DNA from: Pseudomonadota bacterium
GTDB taxonomy: Bacteria; Pseudomonadota; Gammaproteobacteria; Burkholderiales; JABEVD01
DNA length: 64,000 nt
Direction of reading: 5' to 3'
Assembly: GCA_021802545.1 (NCBI GenBank)
Contig: JAJZRS010000005.1
Coordinates: 62,001-126,000, forward strand
In this document: one piece after another, positions 1-11,429 of the stretch
Position numbering within the stretch: the first letter of the stretch is position 1
How the letters are laid out: every line of letters starts with the position of its first letter
Position numbers and translations under genes: made by a program
Notes under the pieces: generated by a model
Database searches by the model: none
What the model was told of the DNA's origin: nothing
Seen by the model: only the letters and a program-made list of their open reading frames with translations

Positions 1-2795
<2,795 letters not shown>

Positions 2796-3686
2796 ATGAA
2801 AAAAATCACCAAGGCTGTTTTTCCTGTTGCAGGCATGGGGACGCGTTTTTTGCCTGCAACGAAGGCCAGCCCCAAGGAGATGCTGCCCATCGTCGACAAG
2901 CCGCTGATCCAGTATGCAGTCGAAGAAGCTGCTGCAGCCGGCATCACCGACATGATCTTCATCACGGGAAGGAACAAGCGCGCCATAGAAGATCATTTCG
3001 ACAAGAATTACGAGCTGGAATCCATACTCGAGGCAAAAGGGAAAAAGAAGCTCCTCAACGAAGTGCGCAAGATCATCCCCGACAAGGTGAATTGCATTTT
3101 CGTCAGACAATCCGATGCGCTTGGCCTTGGGCATGCCGTTCTGTGCGCCCAGCCTGTGGTGGGGAACGAGCCTTTTGCGGTCCTGCTTGCCGACGATCTC
3201 ATCGATTCAGAAAAACCCACCATCGCCCATATGATCGATGTCTATGAGCATCATCGCTGCTCCGTCCTGGGTGTCCAGGATATTCCTCGCGAGGAAACCA
3301 TGCATTACGGCGTGGTGGAAACCGATTCGCCCATCAGCGAACGATGCCAACCGATCAAGGGGATCGTGGAGAAGCCGAAACCGAAGGATGCGCCATCCAC
3401 GCTGGCTGTCGTGGGCCGCTACATATTGACGCCCAGACTTTTCCACCATCTCAAGCGTGTCAAGCATGGCGCGGGCGGCGAAATACAGCTGACCGACGGC
3501 ATCGCGGCACTTCTGGGTGAGGAAGAAATCATCGCCTACCAATTTCACGGTACGCGCTATGACTGCGGCAGCAAACTGGGCTATCTTCAAGCGACATTGG
3601 CCTATGCGCTGAAGCATCCGGAACTGGGAGACAAATTTACGAACGACATCTGCTTCCACGCAGAAAGACGCAATCACAAATGCTGA
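2796..3686 (+). CDS. galU: UTP-glucose-1-phosphate uridylyltransferase
   Basis: The 296-residue protein makes UDP-glucose from UTP and glucose-1-phosphate, supplying glycan and polysaccharide synthesis. The nucleotide-binding [11 protein letters not shown] signature sits at residues 13-23, followed by P-K-E-M-L-P. Other GalU landmarks are [15 protein letters not shown] and the Y-D-C-G-S-K-L-G segment near the C-terminus. Its ATG is immediately after the ligA stop, and its end overlaps the next gene by 7 bases. UDP-glucose is the usual donor for GtrB-type enzymes such as the one at 44.5 kb, though I see no direct link. Confidence 0.97.
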   Translation: MKKITKAVFPVAGMGTRFLPATKASPKEMLPIVDKPLIQYAVEEAAAAGITDMIFITGRNKRAIEDHFDKNYELESILEAKGKKKLLNEVRKIIPDKVNCIFVRQSDALGLGHAVLCAQPVVGNEPFAVLLADDLIDSEKPTIAHMIDVYEHHRCSVLGVQDIPREETMHYGVVETDSPISERCQPIKGIVEKPKPKDAPSTLAVVGRYILTPRLFHHLKRVKHGAGGEIQLTDGIAALLGEEEIIAYQFHGTRYDCGSKLGYLQATLAYALKHPELGDKFTNDICFHAERRNHKC

Positions 3687-4228
3687 GCGCCAAGGAATCA
3701 TGGGATATCCTCGATCAGGCTGAGCTGATTTATTCGGCCGAGGAGGTTGCTTCGGCATTGAAGCGGCTCGCTCTGGAAATCACGGAAGCGTTATCGGATA
3801 CGCATCCCCTGGTTTTGAGCGTGATGGGCGGAGCTGTCGTGTTCACTGGTCAAATGTTGCCCATGCTGAATTTTCCGCTCGATTTCGATTACGTGCATGT
3901 CAGCCGCTATGGCAGCAGAACGAGTGGCGGAGAGCTCGATTGGAAGGTCCTGCCGCGGGAGAATGTGAACGGCAGAGTGGTTCTCGTGCTCGACGACATC
4001 CTCGATGAAGGCGAGACCATGGCGGGGATAAGAGAGCGTGTTCTGGCGGAAGGGGCTGAGCGCTTCTATAGCGCAGTATTCTGCGACAAGGCGATCAAAA
4101 AAAGCAAGCCGATCCAGGCTGATTTCGTGGGGCTTTCCCTTCCGGACAGGTATGTATTCGGGTTCGGCATGGACGTGCACGGCGCATGGCGCAACCTGCC
4201 TGCTATTTATGCGTTGAGGGAAAACTAG
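3680..4228 (+). CDS. hpt: Hypoxanthine(-guanine) phosphoribosyltransferase
   Basis: This 182-residue purine salvage enzyme converts hypoxanthine or guanine plus PRPP to IMP or GMP. The PRPP-binding motif [14 protein letters not shown] spans residues 101-114, the class I phosphoribosyltransferase signature. The length fits bacterial Hpt. It overlaps galU by 7 bases and is followed after one base by the methylthioinosine phosphorylase gene. That enzyme releases hypoxanthine, so the pair forms a plausible salvage unit. The exact base preference cannot be read from sequence alone. Confidence 0.92.
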   Translation: MLSAKESWDILDQAELIYSAEEVASALKRLALEITEALSDTHPLVLSVMGGAVVFTGQMLPMLNFPLDFDYVHVSRYGSRTSGGELDWKVLPRENVNGRVVLVLDDILDEGETMAGIRERVLAEGAERFYSAVFCDKAIKKSKPIQADFVGLSLPDRYVFGFGMDVHGAWRNLPAIYALREN

Positions 4229-4229
4229 A

Positions 4230-4976
4230 ATGCTGGCGATAATCGGGGGCTCTGGACTGACCCAGCTGGTCAATATGGAAGTGACGCGGCGCCTTGTCAT
4301 GCGCACGCCTTATGGCGAGCCATCCGGCGCGCTGACATTCGGCAGAATCGGGGACAACGAGGTCATTTTTCTTGCACGGCACGGCTACGCTCATACCATC
4401 CCGCCGCACGACGTCAATTATCGCGCCAATATATGGGCACTCAGCTCGCAGAATGTGAGCAGTGTCGTTTCGGTCGCCTCCGTGGGCGGCATCCGGAGTG
4501 ATCTCGTGCCAGGGGCGCTTGCCGTGCCTGACCAGATCATCGATTACACGTATGGTCGACAGTCCACTTTTTTCGATTCGCGCGAGAAACCCGTGACGCA
4601 TACCGATTTTACCGAGCCTTTTTGCGAGGATTTGAGGGTGAAATGCATGCGCGCTGCGGCGCTGTGCGGAAAAAAGGCGATAGACGGCGGAGTGTATGCC
4701 GCGACCCAGGGCCCCAGGCTGGAAACTGCTGCCGAAATCAACAGGATGGAGCGTGATGGAGCGGACATGGTCGGGATGACCGGCATGCCCGAGGCGATTC
4801 TGGCAAGGGAGGCAGGGCTTTGTTATGCGGCGATCGCTGTCGTGGCCAATTTTGCCGCAGGCAGGGGTAACAGCCTGCACGGCATCAAGCTCGAGGAGGT
4901 CAACGCAGTGCTCAAGGTGGCCATGACGGACGTGCGCGAAATCTTGGACAAGCTTGCCGAAATCCATGACAATTGA
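4230..4976 (+). CDS. S-methyl-5'-thioinosine phosphorylase (MTAP/PNP family)
   Basis: The 248-residue protein belongs to the PNP/MTAP phosphorylase family. It has the N-terminal phosphate-binding GGSGL, RHG (50-52), the H-x-I-P-P-H-x-V-N-Y-R-A-N motif, GPRLET (161-166) and V-G-M-T-G-M-P-E-A. In true 6-aminopurine MTA phosphorylases an Asp reads the base; here the matching stretch is [10 protein letters not shown] with Asn207. That resembles 6-oxopurine enzymes and fits S-methylthioinosine cleavage to hypoxanthine and methylthioribose-1-phosphate. The neighbouring hpt would use the hypoxanthine. This preference is inferred from one residue and context; an MTA phosphorylase remains possible. 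Confidence 0.82.
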   Translation: MLAIIGGSGLTQLVNMEVTRRLVMRTPYGEPSGALTFGRIGDNEVIFLARHGYAHTIPPHDVNYRANIWALSSQNVSSVVSVASVGGIRSDLVPGALAVPDQIIDYTYGRQSTFFDSREKPVTHTDFTEPFCEDLRVKCMRAAALCGKKAIDGGVYAATQGPRLETAAEINRMERDGADMVGMTGMPEAILAREAGLCYAAIAVVANFAAGRGNSLHGIKLEEVNAVLKVAMTDVREILDKLAEIHDN

Positions 4977-5487
4977 AACCGTGCTCAAGATGGGCGATGA
5001 ACGCCTCCTGAGAAAAGCGCAGCCGGTCACTCAATTCGACACTCCCGAACTGCATGAGCTCGTCTCGAACATGATCGAGACCATGCGCGCCATGAATGGG
5101 GCCGGGCTGGCTGCGCCCCAGATCGGGGTCGATCTTCAGCTCGTCCTGTTTGAGATCCAGGAAAATCCGCGTTATCCCGATGTGGAGACGATCCCGCTCA
5201 CCATTCTGGTCAATCCGGTGATCGAGCCGATGGGCGCGGAAATGGAGGAGGGCTGGGAGGGTTGCCTCAGCATCCCCGGGATGCGCGGACTGGTGCCGAG
5301 ATTTTCGAAGATCAGGTACAGCGGATTCGATGCTCACGGCCATGCAATCTCAAAATCAGTATCCGGATTCCATGCACGGGTGGTACAGCACGAATGCGAT
5401 CATCTGGAAGGCATGCTCTATCCGATGAGGATCAGGGATCTCGCGAATTTCGGGTTCAGCAGCGCGCTCTTCCCGGAGCGCGAATAG
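4966..5487 (+). CDS. def: Peptide deformylase
   Basis: The 173-residue metalloenzyme removes the N-formyl group from nascent proteins. All three signature motifs are present: GAGLAAPQ (45-52), WEGCLS with metal ligand Cys100, and QHECDHLEG with His142, Glu143 and His146. I chose the ATG at 4966, giving [14 protein letters not shown] and overlapping the previous gene by 11 bases. A TTG four codons upstream is less likely. The stop abuts the end of the convergent motB. No fmt gene is adjacent, unlike the common def-fmt pair. Confidence 0.96.
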   Translation: MTIETVLKMGDERLLRKAQPVTQFDTPELHELVSNMIETMRAMNGAGLAAPQIGVDLQLVLFEIQENPRYPDVETIPLTILVNPVIEPMGAEMEEGWEGCLSIPGMRGLVPRFSKIRYSGFDAHGHAISKSVSGFHARVVQHECDHLEGMLYPMRIRDLANFGFSSALFPERE

Positions 5488-6429
5488 TCACTTCTTGACG
5501 GGCGCGGCCTTCGGCGTCACCGTTTGTGTAGTCACTTTGGATTTGTCGTTCACGCTGCTGACGCTTTCGTCTGAAGTGATGGCGTCCTCGGTCCTCTTGT
5601 TCATGACGATGATGCTGATGCGGCGATTGATTGGATCGTAGTGATTCTCCTTGTCCAGCGGCACGGCTGAGGAAAGCCCGACGATGCGCAGCATCTTGCT
5701 GTCATTCATTCCTCCCCGGACAAGCTCGCGCCGAGCTGCGTTAGCCCTGTCTGCCGAGAGTTCCCAATTGCTGTAATTCTTCCCGCCTCCGCTGTAGGGG
5801 GTGGCGTCCGTATGCCCAGAAAGGCTGATTTTGTTCGGTACTTCGTTCAGCGTTCTGCCGATTTCGTCCAGGATGGTCTTCGTATAGGATTTCAGGATAG
5901 TGCTGCCGAGGTCGAACATGGGCCTTTTCTTCGAGTCGACGATCTGAATTCTCAGCCCTTCGCTCGTGATGTCGATGAGAAGCTGGTCCTTGAATTTCTT
6001 CAGTTCCGGATTGGAGTCGATCGCCTTTTCCAGGGTGGCCTTGAGCGCCTTGAGTCTTTCTGCATCTTGTTTCTCGAGCGCAGCCTTGGCATCGTTCAAA
6101 TTGATCCTGTGTTTTTTCATCTCGGCATCGGTTCTGATGTTCTGGCCGGATGTGTGGATGAGATCTTTTCCTCCACCTGGGATGATGCTGCTGGATTCTC
6201 CTGAACCGCTTCCGCCTTCGAGTGCAACTTTGAGGGGGGTCTTGAAATATTCCGCGATTCCTTTCAGGTCGCCTTTCGTGGTCGATCCGAGCAGCCACAT
6301 GAGCAGAAAGAAGGCCATCATTGCCGTGACGAAGTCGGCATAGGCGATTTTCCATGCGCCGCCGTGGTGGCCGCCGCCGCCCTTCTTGACCCGCTTGATG
6401 ACGATGGGGCGTTGTGAATCGTCGCTCAT
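5488..6429 (-). CDS. motB: Flagellar motor stator protein MotB
   Basis: The 313-residue stator protein has a single N-terminal transmembrane helix. It carries the proton-binding Asp32 in Y-A-D-F-V-T-A-M-M-A-F-F-L-L, the residue conserved in H+-driven MotB. The C-terminal OmpA-like peptidoglycan-binding domain runs from about residue 155 to 285, with L-S-G-H-T-D-A-T-P and R-R-I-S-I-I-V. It is downstream of motA with a 13-base gap, so the two form an operon. No other flagellar or chemotaxis gene is in the window. Confidence 0.96.
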   Translation of the reverse strand: MSDDSQRPIVIKRVKKGGGGHHGGAWKIAYADFVTAMMAFFLLMWLLGSTTKGDLKGIAEYFKTPLKVALEGGSGSGESSSIIPGGGKDLIHTSGQNIRTDAEMKKHRINLNDAKAALEKQDAERLKALKATLEKAIDSNPELKKFKDQLLIDITSEGLRIQIVDSKKRPMFDLGSTILKSYTKTILDEIGRTLNEVPNKISLSGHTDATPYSGGGKNYSNWELSADRANAARRELVRGGMNDSKMLRIVGLSSAVPLDKENHYDPINRRISIIVMNKRTEDAITSDESVSSVNDKSKVTTQTVTPKAAPVKK

Positions 6430-6442
6430 TCGCTATGTCCGC

Positions 6443-7303
6443 TTAACGCGATTTGCTCTTTTTGACATGCTCTTCGAGTTCGCTGAAGCTGGGACGCTCG
6501 GTCGAATTGAGGACTTTCCTGCCGAACTCGACGGCCAAAGCAGGCGCGTAACCATTGAGGCTGGCCAGCAAGGTCACGCGCATGCATTGCAGGAGCTTGC
6601 TCGATTCGTTGACCTTCTGCTCGAGCAGGTTGGAGAGCGGACTGACGAAACCATAGGAAAGCAGAATGCCGAGGAAAGTCCCGACCAGCGCGTGGGCGAT
6701 CAGCAGGCCGAGTTCTCTCGGGGGGATGCCGACTGATTCCATGGTATGGACGACGCCCATGACGGCCGCGACGATACCGAAAGCGGGCAGCCCTTCACCG
6801 ATCTTGCCCAGGATATGGGCGGGAACCAATCCTTCGTGGTGGTGGGTTTCGATTTCGTTGTCCATCAGGTTTTCGATTTCGAAAGAATTCAGGTTTCCTC
6901 CGACCATGATGCGCAGGTAATCGGTCAGAAATTCGATCGCATGGTGGTCGCTCAGGATCTTGGGGTATTTGGTGAAGAGCGGGCTGCTGTTCGGGTTGTC
7001 GACATCGCTCTCGATCGACATCAACCCTTCCTTCCTGATCTTGGAGAGGATTTCGTAGAGGAGCGCCATCAGCTCCATGTAAAGCGCCTTGTTGTATTTA
7101 GAACCCTTGAATACGGTGGGGAGCGCTTTCAATGTGGCCCTGATGGCCTTGCTTGAATTGCCGACGACGAATGCGCCGGTGGCTGCGCCTCCGATCATGA
7201 GCAGTTCGATGGGCTGCAAAAGCGCCGCCACATGGCCGCCGGCTATCAGAAATCCCCCGAAAACGCATATCAGGATAACGACATAACCGACGATGACCAG
7301 CAT
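6443..7303 (-). CDS. motA: Flagellar motor stator protein MotA
   Basis: The 286-residue inner-membrane protein forms the proton channel with MotB. It starts with a hydrophobic helix, MLVIVGYVVILICVFGGF. Late in the sequence are two more helices with P-A-F-G-I-V-A-A-V-M-G-V and G-T-F-L-G-I-L-L-S-Y-G, matching the four-helix MotA topology. The cytoplasmic loop between them carries many charged residues, as expected for rotor contact. An AGGAG lies about 12 bases before the ATG. The length matches betaproteobacterial MotA. Confidence 0.96.
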   Translation of the reverse strand: MLVIVGYVVILICVFGGFLIAGGHVAALLQPIELLMIGGAATGAFVVGNSSKAIRATLKALPTVFKGSKYNKALYMELMALLYEILSKIRKEGLMSIESDVDNPNSSPLFTKYPKILSDHHAIEFLTDYLRIMVGGNLNSFEIENLMDNEIETHHHEGLVPAHILGKIGEGLPAFGIVAAVMGVVHTMESVGIPPRELGLLIAHALVGTFLGILLSYGFVSPLSNLLEQKVNESSKLLQCMRVTLLASLNGYAPALAVEFGRKVLNSTERPSFSELEEHVKKSKSR

Positions 7304-7336
7304 TGCTCACTCTCTCCTAGATAAGGGGATTGCCGT

Positions 7337-7362
7337 AACGCTCAAGCGCCTGAGCATTCGTT
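7337..7362. promoter_or_regulatory. Inverted repeat in the motA leader
   Basis: The 106-base gap between motA and suhB holds an imperfect inverted repeat, with inner arms GCTCA/TGAGC around AGCGCC and outer AACG/CGTT. It lies about 35 bases upstream of the motA start. It could be an operator or an RNA hairpin, or chance. I could not place a convincing sigma-28 or sigma-70 promoter for motAB. Confidence 0.25.
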
Positions 7363-7409
7363 CCTATGATAAACAAATCTTCTTGATTGCGCTATATTCG
7401 AAGTTCCGC

Positions 7410-8207
7410 TCAGGATTTCAGATTGTCGGTCAAGTACGGCGCCAGCGTTTTGAGGAGCTGTGCGAAAATTTTCGGCGAACCTGCAACGATATGGCCGGTT
7501 TTCAAGTAATTGGCTTCTCCGACCAGGTCGCCGACGAGTCCACCTGCTTCCGTGACGAGGAGCGTGCCTGCTGCGATATCCCAGGGGCTCAGGCTGAATT
7601 CCCAGAAACCGTCGAATCGCCCTGCGGCAACGGACGCGAGATCGAGCGCAGCCGAACCTGGCCTGCGAATGCCTGAGGTTTTTTGAACCAGTTCCCTGAA
7701 AACGGCAAGATAGGTATCCAGATTGTCGAAATTCCTGAAGGGGAATCCCGTTCCGATCAGCGCGTCTTCCAGGCGGCTCCTTTTCGAGACGCGAATGCGC
7801 CTTTCGTTGAGAAATGCGCCGCTGCCGCGCGTGGCCGTGTACAGGTCGTTGTGCACAGGATCGTACACAACGGCCTGGGTGATCTGGCCTTTATGAGACA
7901 AGGCGATTGAAATCGAATATTGCGGAAAGCCGTGCAGAAAATTGGTTGTTCCGTCGAGCGGATCGATGATCCACTGGAATTCGGAATCGCCTTGGGTGCC
8001 GCTTTCTTCTGCTAGAATGGCGTGGTTCGGATAGGCTTCCAGAATGATTTCCAGAATGGCCGATTCCGCAGCCTTGTCCACTTCGCTCACGAAATCGTTG
8101 TAGGATTTGTGCTCGACCTTGAGCATGTCGATGTTCTGGGATGCGCGGTTGATGATCGATCCCGCGCGGCGTGCGGCTTTGACCGCTGTGTTGAGCATTG
8201 GGTGCAT
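7410..8207 (-). CDS. suhB: Inositol monophosphatase family protein SuhB
   Basis: The 265-residue Mg2+-dependent phosphatase hydrolyses inositol-1-phosphate. In enterobacteria SuhB also takes part in rRNA antitermination complexes. The metal sites are visible: E-E-S at 67-69 and the signature DPLDGTTNF at 82-90. The late SPWDIAAG segment carries the final Asp. The start chosen is [16 protein letters not shown], which matches the usual SuhB N-terminus; an upstream extension of 43 residues in the same frame looks non-coding. It is divergent from trmJ across a 78-base gap. Confidence 0.94.
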   Translation of the reverse strand: MHPMLNTAVKAARRAGSIINRASQNIDMLKVEHKSYNDFVSEVDKAAESAILEIILEAYPNHAILAEESGTQGDSEFQWIIDPLDGTTNFLHGFPQYSISIALSHKGQITQAVVYDPVHNDLYTATRGSGAFLNERRIRVSKRSRLEDALIGTGFPFRNFDNLDTYLAVFRELVQKTSGIRRPGSAALDLASVAAGRFDGFWEFSLSPWDIAAGTLLVTEAGGLVGDLVGEANYLKTGHIVAGSPKIFAQLLKTLAPYLTDNLKS

Positions 8208-8285
8208 GGAGCGTCTCTGAGGTTCTACGAACTGCAGTATTCTAACAGGTTTGGACGTGATATTTGACCGAAGGAAATTCTGAAA

Positions 8286-9017
8286 GTGAATCAGGGAATT
8301 GCCAATGTGCGCATCGTGCTTTGCAGGACGAGTCATCCAGGGAACATCGGGGCAGCCGCGCGCGCCATGAAAACCATGGGGCTTTCAGGTCTCCATCTGG
8401 TCTCGCCCAAGTGGTTTCCCCATATTGATGCCACAGCGCGCGCTTCAGGGGCGGAAGACCTGCTGGAGCAATGCAAGGTCAGCGATACGCTTGACGAAGC
8501 GCTCTCGGGCGTTCGTCTTGCTGTTGCGGTGACGGCGAGATCAAGGGATCTCTCCCACGAGGTGTACGATGCTCGGGAAGCCGCGCGCATCGTGCTTGAA
8601 GAAGCCGCGCGCGGCGATGTGGCGCTGGTTTTCGGCACCGAAATGTCGGGTCTCACGAACGAGGAGGTCGGGAAATGCCAGATCATTTCGACCATTTCAG
8701 CAAATCCTGAATATTCTTCCCTGAATCTTGCCGCAGCCGTCCAGGTCATGGCCTACGAATTGAGAATGGCAGCTGAGCAAGGGGCTGCGCCGCGTGAAAA
8801 GCCGCTTGATCTTGCGACGTTCGAAGAAATCGAGCATTTTTATCAGCATTTGGAAGAAACTTTGGTTAAGATTGGATTTCTCGATCCAAATGAGCCCAAA
8901 CGGCTGATGCAGCGGCTCAGGCGGCTGTTTGCAAGAAGCAGGCTGGAAAAAATCGAGGTGAATATCTTGAGGGGCATTTTGCGGGATCTGACCGAATATC
9001 CTAAAGAGCTGCGATGA
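8286..9017 (+). CDS. trmJ: tRNA (cytidine/uridine-2'-O-)-methyltransferase TrmJ
   Basis: The 243-residue SPOUT-fold methyltransferase 2'-O-methylates position 32 of tRNAs. Typical features are N-terminal [20 protein letters not shown], the knot segments [14 protein letters not shown] and S-L-N-L-A-A-A-V-Q, and a C-terminal helical extension. Translation starts at GTG. The trmJ-cysE-iscR neighbourhood is common in proteobacteria. Its stop overlaps the cysE start by four bases (ATGA). Confidence 0.93.
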   Translation: MNQGIANVRIVLCRTSHPGNIGAAARAMKTMGLSGLHLVSPKWFPHIDATARASGAEDLLEQCKVSDTLDEALSGVRLAVAVTARSRDLSHEVYDAREAARIVLEEAARGDVALVFGTEMSGLTNEEVGKCQIISTISANPEYSSLNLAAAVQVMAYELRMAAEQGAAPREKPLDLATFEEIEHFYQHLEETLVKIGFLDPNEPKRLMQRLRRLFARSRLEKIEVNILRGILRDLTEYPKELR

Positions 9018-9769
9018 AATTGTTTGAATCCATCAAGGAAGACGTCAAGGTCGTTTTCGAACGCGACCCGGCTGCGCGAACCCGATGGGAGGTGATAACC
9101 TGCTATCCGGGTTTTCACGCCGTACTGATCCATAAATTGTCGCATCGCCTTTGGAACGCCGGTCTGAAATGGATGGCGCGCTTTGCCGCGCATGTCGGGC
9201 GTTGGCTCACCGGCATCGAAATCCATCCTGGAGCGAAAATCGGCAGGCGTGTGTTCATCGACCATGGCATGGGGGTCGTGATCGGCGAGACGGCCGAGAT
9301 CGGCGACGATTCGACGCTTTATCACGGCGTGACGCTCGGCGGCACGTCCTGGAAGGAAGGCAAGCGTCATCCCACGCTGGGCAAGGGCGTGATCGTCGGG
9401 GCAGGGGCGAAAATCCTCGGGCCCGTCATGATCGGGGATGGCGCGAAAATCGGCTCGAATGCCGTCGTTGTCAAGGACGTTCCTGTCGGCGCGACTGCAG
9501 TGGGTATCCCGGCCAGGATTCTGGATGAAGTCAGGCAAGCCAGGGAGAAAAAGGCGGAGAAGTTGGGCTTCAGCGCTTACGCGATCGGAGACGACATGAA
9601 TGACCCCTTCACCAAGGCGATCCACGGGCTGATCGACCATAGCGCTGCAACCGATCACAAGATCGAGCTGATCCTGCAGTACCTGGAAAAAATCGGCGTG
9701 CACACGGAAGAAGCCAAGGCGACGGCGGACGGCTTCGATCCAAAATACCTCAATAAAATAGTTGACTGA
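9014..9769 (+). CDS. cysE: Serine O-acetyltransferase
   Basis: The 251-residue enzyme acetylates L-serine with acetyl-CoA, the first step of cysteine synthesis. The C-terminal half is a left-handed beta-helix built from hexapeptide repeats: [10 protein letters not shown], the catalytic segment [27 protein letters not shown] and K-R-H-P-T-L-G. It overlaps trmJ by four bases and is followed by iscR, so cysteine supply and Fe-S cluster genes lie together. The -35 box of the iscR promoter overlaps the cysE stop. Confidence 0.96.
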   Translation: MKLFESIKEDVKVVFERDPAARTRWEVITCYPGFHAVLIHKLSHRLWNAGLKWMARFAAHVGRWLTGIEIHPGAKIGRRVFIDHGMGVVIGETAEIGDDSTLYHGVTLGGTSWKEGKRHPTLGKGVIVGAGAKILGPVMIGDGAKIGSNAVVVKDVPVGATAVGIPARILDEVRQAREKKAEKLGFSAYAIGDDMNDPFTKAIHGLIDHSAATDHKIELILQYLEKIGVHTEEAKATADGFDPKYLNKIVD

Positions 9770-9789
9770 TTTTTTGGACTTGCTATTAT
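9762..9789 (+). promoter_or_regulatory. sigma-70 type promoter of iscR
   Basis: A TTGACT -35 box (9762-9767) is separated by 16 bases from a TATTAT -10 box (9784-9789). The -35 overlaps the cysE stop codon. The half-site ATAGTTGAC occurs twice, at 9758-9766 and 9788-9796, the first covering the -35 box. Confidence 0.7.
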
Positions 9790-9812
9790 AGTTGACAAAA
9801 GAAATCGGGTAT
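9788..9812 (+). promoter_or_regulatory. Type 1 IscR operator
   Basis: The 25-base site starts ATAGTTGAC and ends AATCGGGTAT. Against the published type 1 IscR consensus as I remember it (ATASYYGACT, 5-base spacer, AGTCRRSTAT), I count two mismatches. It begins inside the -10 box of the iscR promoter, so cluster-loaded IscR bound here would block transcription, giving the classical negative feedback. Confidence 0.72.
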
Positions 9813-9843
9813 CACCCGGTCGTCAATCTATACGGAGTGAACC

Positions 9844-10284
9844 ATGAGATTAACTACTAAAGGCAGATTTGCCGTGACAGCGATGGTCGATTTGGCCATC
9901 CATTCAGACGGTGCGCCGGTCACCTTGGCAGGGGTGAGCGAGCGTCAGTTGATTTCGCTTTCCTACCTCGAGCAGCTGTTTGGCAGGTTGAGGCGGCACG
10001 GTCTTGTCGAGAGCGTTCGCGGACCAGGCGGCGGATACTGCATTGCCAAGCCGCTTGACAGGATTTCGGTTGCGCAGATCATTCTCGCGGTCGATGAGCC
10101 GCTGGATGCGACGAAATGCGGCGGGAAGGCCAATTGCAAGGGCGATGGCCCTTGCCTCACGCACAATCTCTGGACGGACCTCACCGACCAGATCTACAGC
10201 TACCTCGAATCCATCACGCTGGACCAGCTGATTTACGGCAAGATGAATCAGGGTGAGGCGCGGATGGCGTTTGCACCAGCTTGA
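9844..10284 (+). CDS. iscR: Fe-S cluster regulator IscR
   Basis: This 146-residue Rrf2-family transcription factor starts [18 protein letters not shown] and has a winged-helix DNA-binding region. The [2Fe-2S] ligands Cys92, Cys98, Cys104 and His107 stand exactly where they do in E. coli IscR. An IscR site overlaps its own promoter, so autoregulation is likely. The next gene starts in the overlapping TGATG. The usual iscU-iscA-hscBA-fdx genes do not follow. Confidence 0.95.
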   Translation: MRLTTKGRFAVTAMVDLAIHSDGAPVTLAGVSERQLISLSYLEQLFGRLRRHGLVESVRGPGGGYCIAKPLDRISVAQIILAVDEPLDATKCGGKANCKGDGPCLTHNLWTDLTDQIYSYLESITLDQLIYGKMNQGEARMAFAPA

Positions 10285-11429
10285 TGCCGGTTTACCTGGA
10301 TTACAATGCCACGACCCCGCTAGATGAGGAAGTTCTGGAAGCAATGCTTCCTTATCTCGGGGGTGGTTTTGGAAATCCTTCCAGCGCCCATTCCTTCGGA
10401 AGAATAGCCAAGGAGGCGATCGAAAACGCAAGAAGTCAGATCGCAGGTGCCCTGGGCTGTTCCAGTTCACAGGTCGTCTTCACGAGTTGCGGCAGCGAAG
10501 CCAACAACCTTTTTCTCAAAGGCCTTGCCAGCTATCTCAAGCCTGCGCAGGTGGCTTTCAGTGCGATCGAGCATCCCAGCATATCCAAATCGGCCGAGTC
10601 GCTTGCGCGGTCAGGATGGACAACGCGCAAGATCAGGGTCGACGGTAAAGGGCTGGTCGACATGGGTGATGCCGAAGCGGCGATATCAGTGCCGACCGGC
10701 ATGCTTTCCGTGATGCTTGCCAACAACGAGACTGGCGTCGTGCAGGACGTCGGGACGCTCTCCGAGATGGCGAGAAGGAAAAAAATTTGGATGCATACCG
10801 ATGCTGTTCAGGCGTTCGGCAAAATTCCTTTTGATTTTCCATCCCTCGGCGTGCACGCCATGACGATCTCCTCGCACAAGATTTACGGCCCGAAAGGCGC
10901 TGGAGCGTTGGTTCTCGACAAGCGGCTTACGCTCAACCCGCTCATCGATGGAGGCGGGCAGGAATCGGGATTGCGTTCAGGAACCGAGAACGTTGCTGCG
11001 ATTGTCGGTTTTGGCGTTGCAGCCACGCTTGCCAAAACCCGGCAGGAGCATGCCGCAAGCAGCATGGCCAAAATGAAGCTGAAGCTGGAGGAAGCCTTGC
11101 GGGGCATGGGGGCGGCGTTTTTTTCGGATGCCGACCGCGCGCTTCCCAATACGGTCTATTTTTCCTTTTCAGGCATCGAAGGCGGAACGCTCGTCGGCGA
11201 AATGGACAAGATGGGATTCGCGATTGCGAGCGGCTCGGCCTGTTCGAGCGGAAAGACCGAACCGAGCGCAACGCTGCTTGCCATGGGCGTATCGCCTGAT
11301 TTGGCGCGCGGCGCGGTGAGAGTGAGCCTGGGGTGGGAGAATACCGATGCTCATATCGCCGCTTTTCTCGAAGCTATGCGCATGACGCTGGATCGATTGT
11401 CGTCGATGGCGTCCCGTCTTCAAGTCTGA
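10284..11429 (+). CDS. Cysteine desulfurase (NifS/IscS family)
   Basis: The 381-residue PLP enzyme takes sulfur from cysteine for Fe-S clusters or thio-modification. It begins VYLDYNATTPLD. The PLP lysine is Lys199 in S-S-H-K-I-Y-G-P-K-G, and the persulfide cysteine is probably Cys320 in ASGSACSSGK. It is shorter than IscS (about 404) and lacks the usual IscS C-terminal tail. No iscU follows; the next gene, glnD, is convergent and overlaps its 3' end. It may be iscS in a broken-up operon or a separate NifS-type paralogue, so I leave the symbol open. Confidence 0.9.
   Translation: MPVYLDYNATTPLDEEVLEAMLPYLGGGFGNPSSAHSFGRIAKEAIENARSQIAGALGCSSSQVVFTSCGSEANNLFLKGLASYLKPAQVAFSAIEHPSISKSAESLARSGWTTRKIRVDGKGLVDMGDAEAAISVPTGMLSVMLANNETGVVQDVGTLSEMARRKKIWMHTDAVQAFGKIPFDFPSLGVHAMTISSHKIYGPKGAGALVLDKRLTLNPLIDGGGQESGLRSGTENVAAIVGFGVAATLAKTRQEHAASSMAKMKLKLEEALRGMGAAFFSDADRALPNTVYFSFSGIEGGTLVGEMDKMGFAIASGSACSSGKTEPSATLLAMGVSPDLARGAVRVSLGWENTDAHIAAFLEAMRMTLDRLSSMASRLQV

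Noticed and set aside
7304-7409. sigma-28 flagellar promoter before motA
   Set aside because: No acceptable TAAA-N15-GCCGATAA match was found on the correct strand.
10284-11429. Naming the desulfurase iscS outright
   Set aside because: It is shorter than IscS, lacks the usual tail and has no iscU partner, so the family name is safer.
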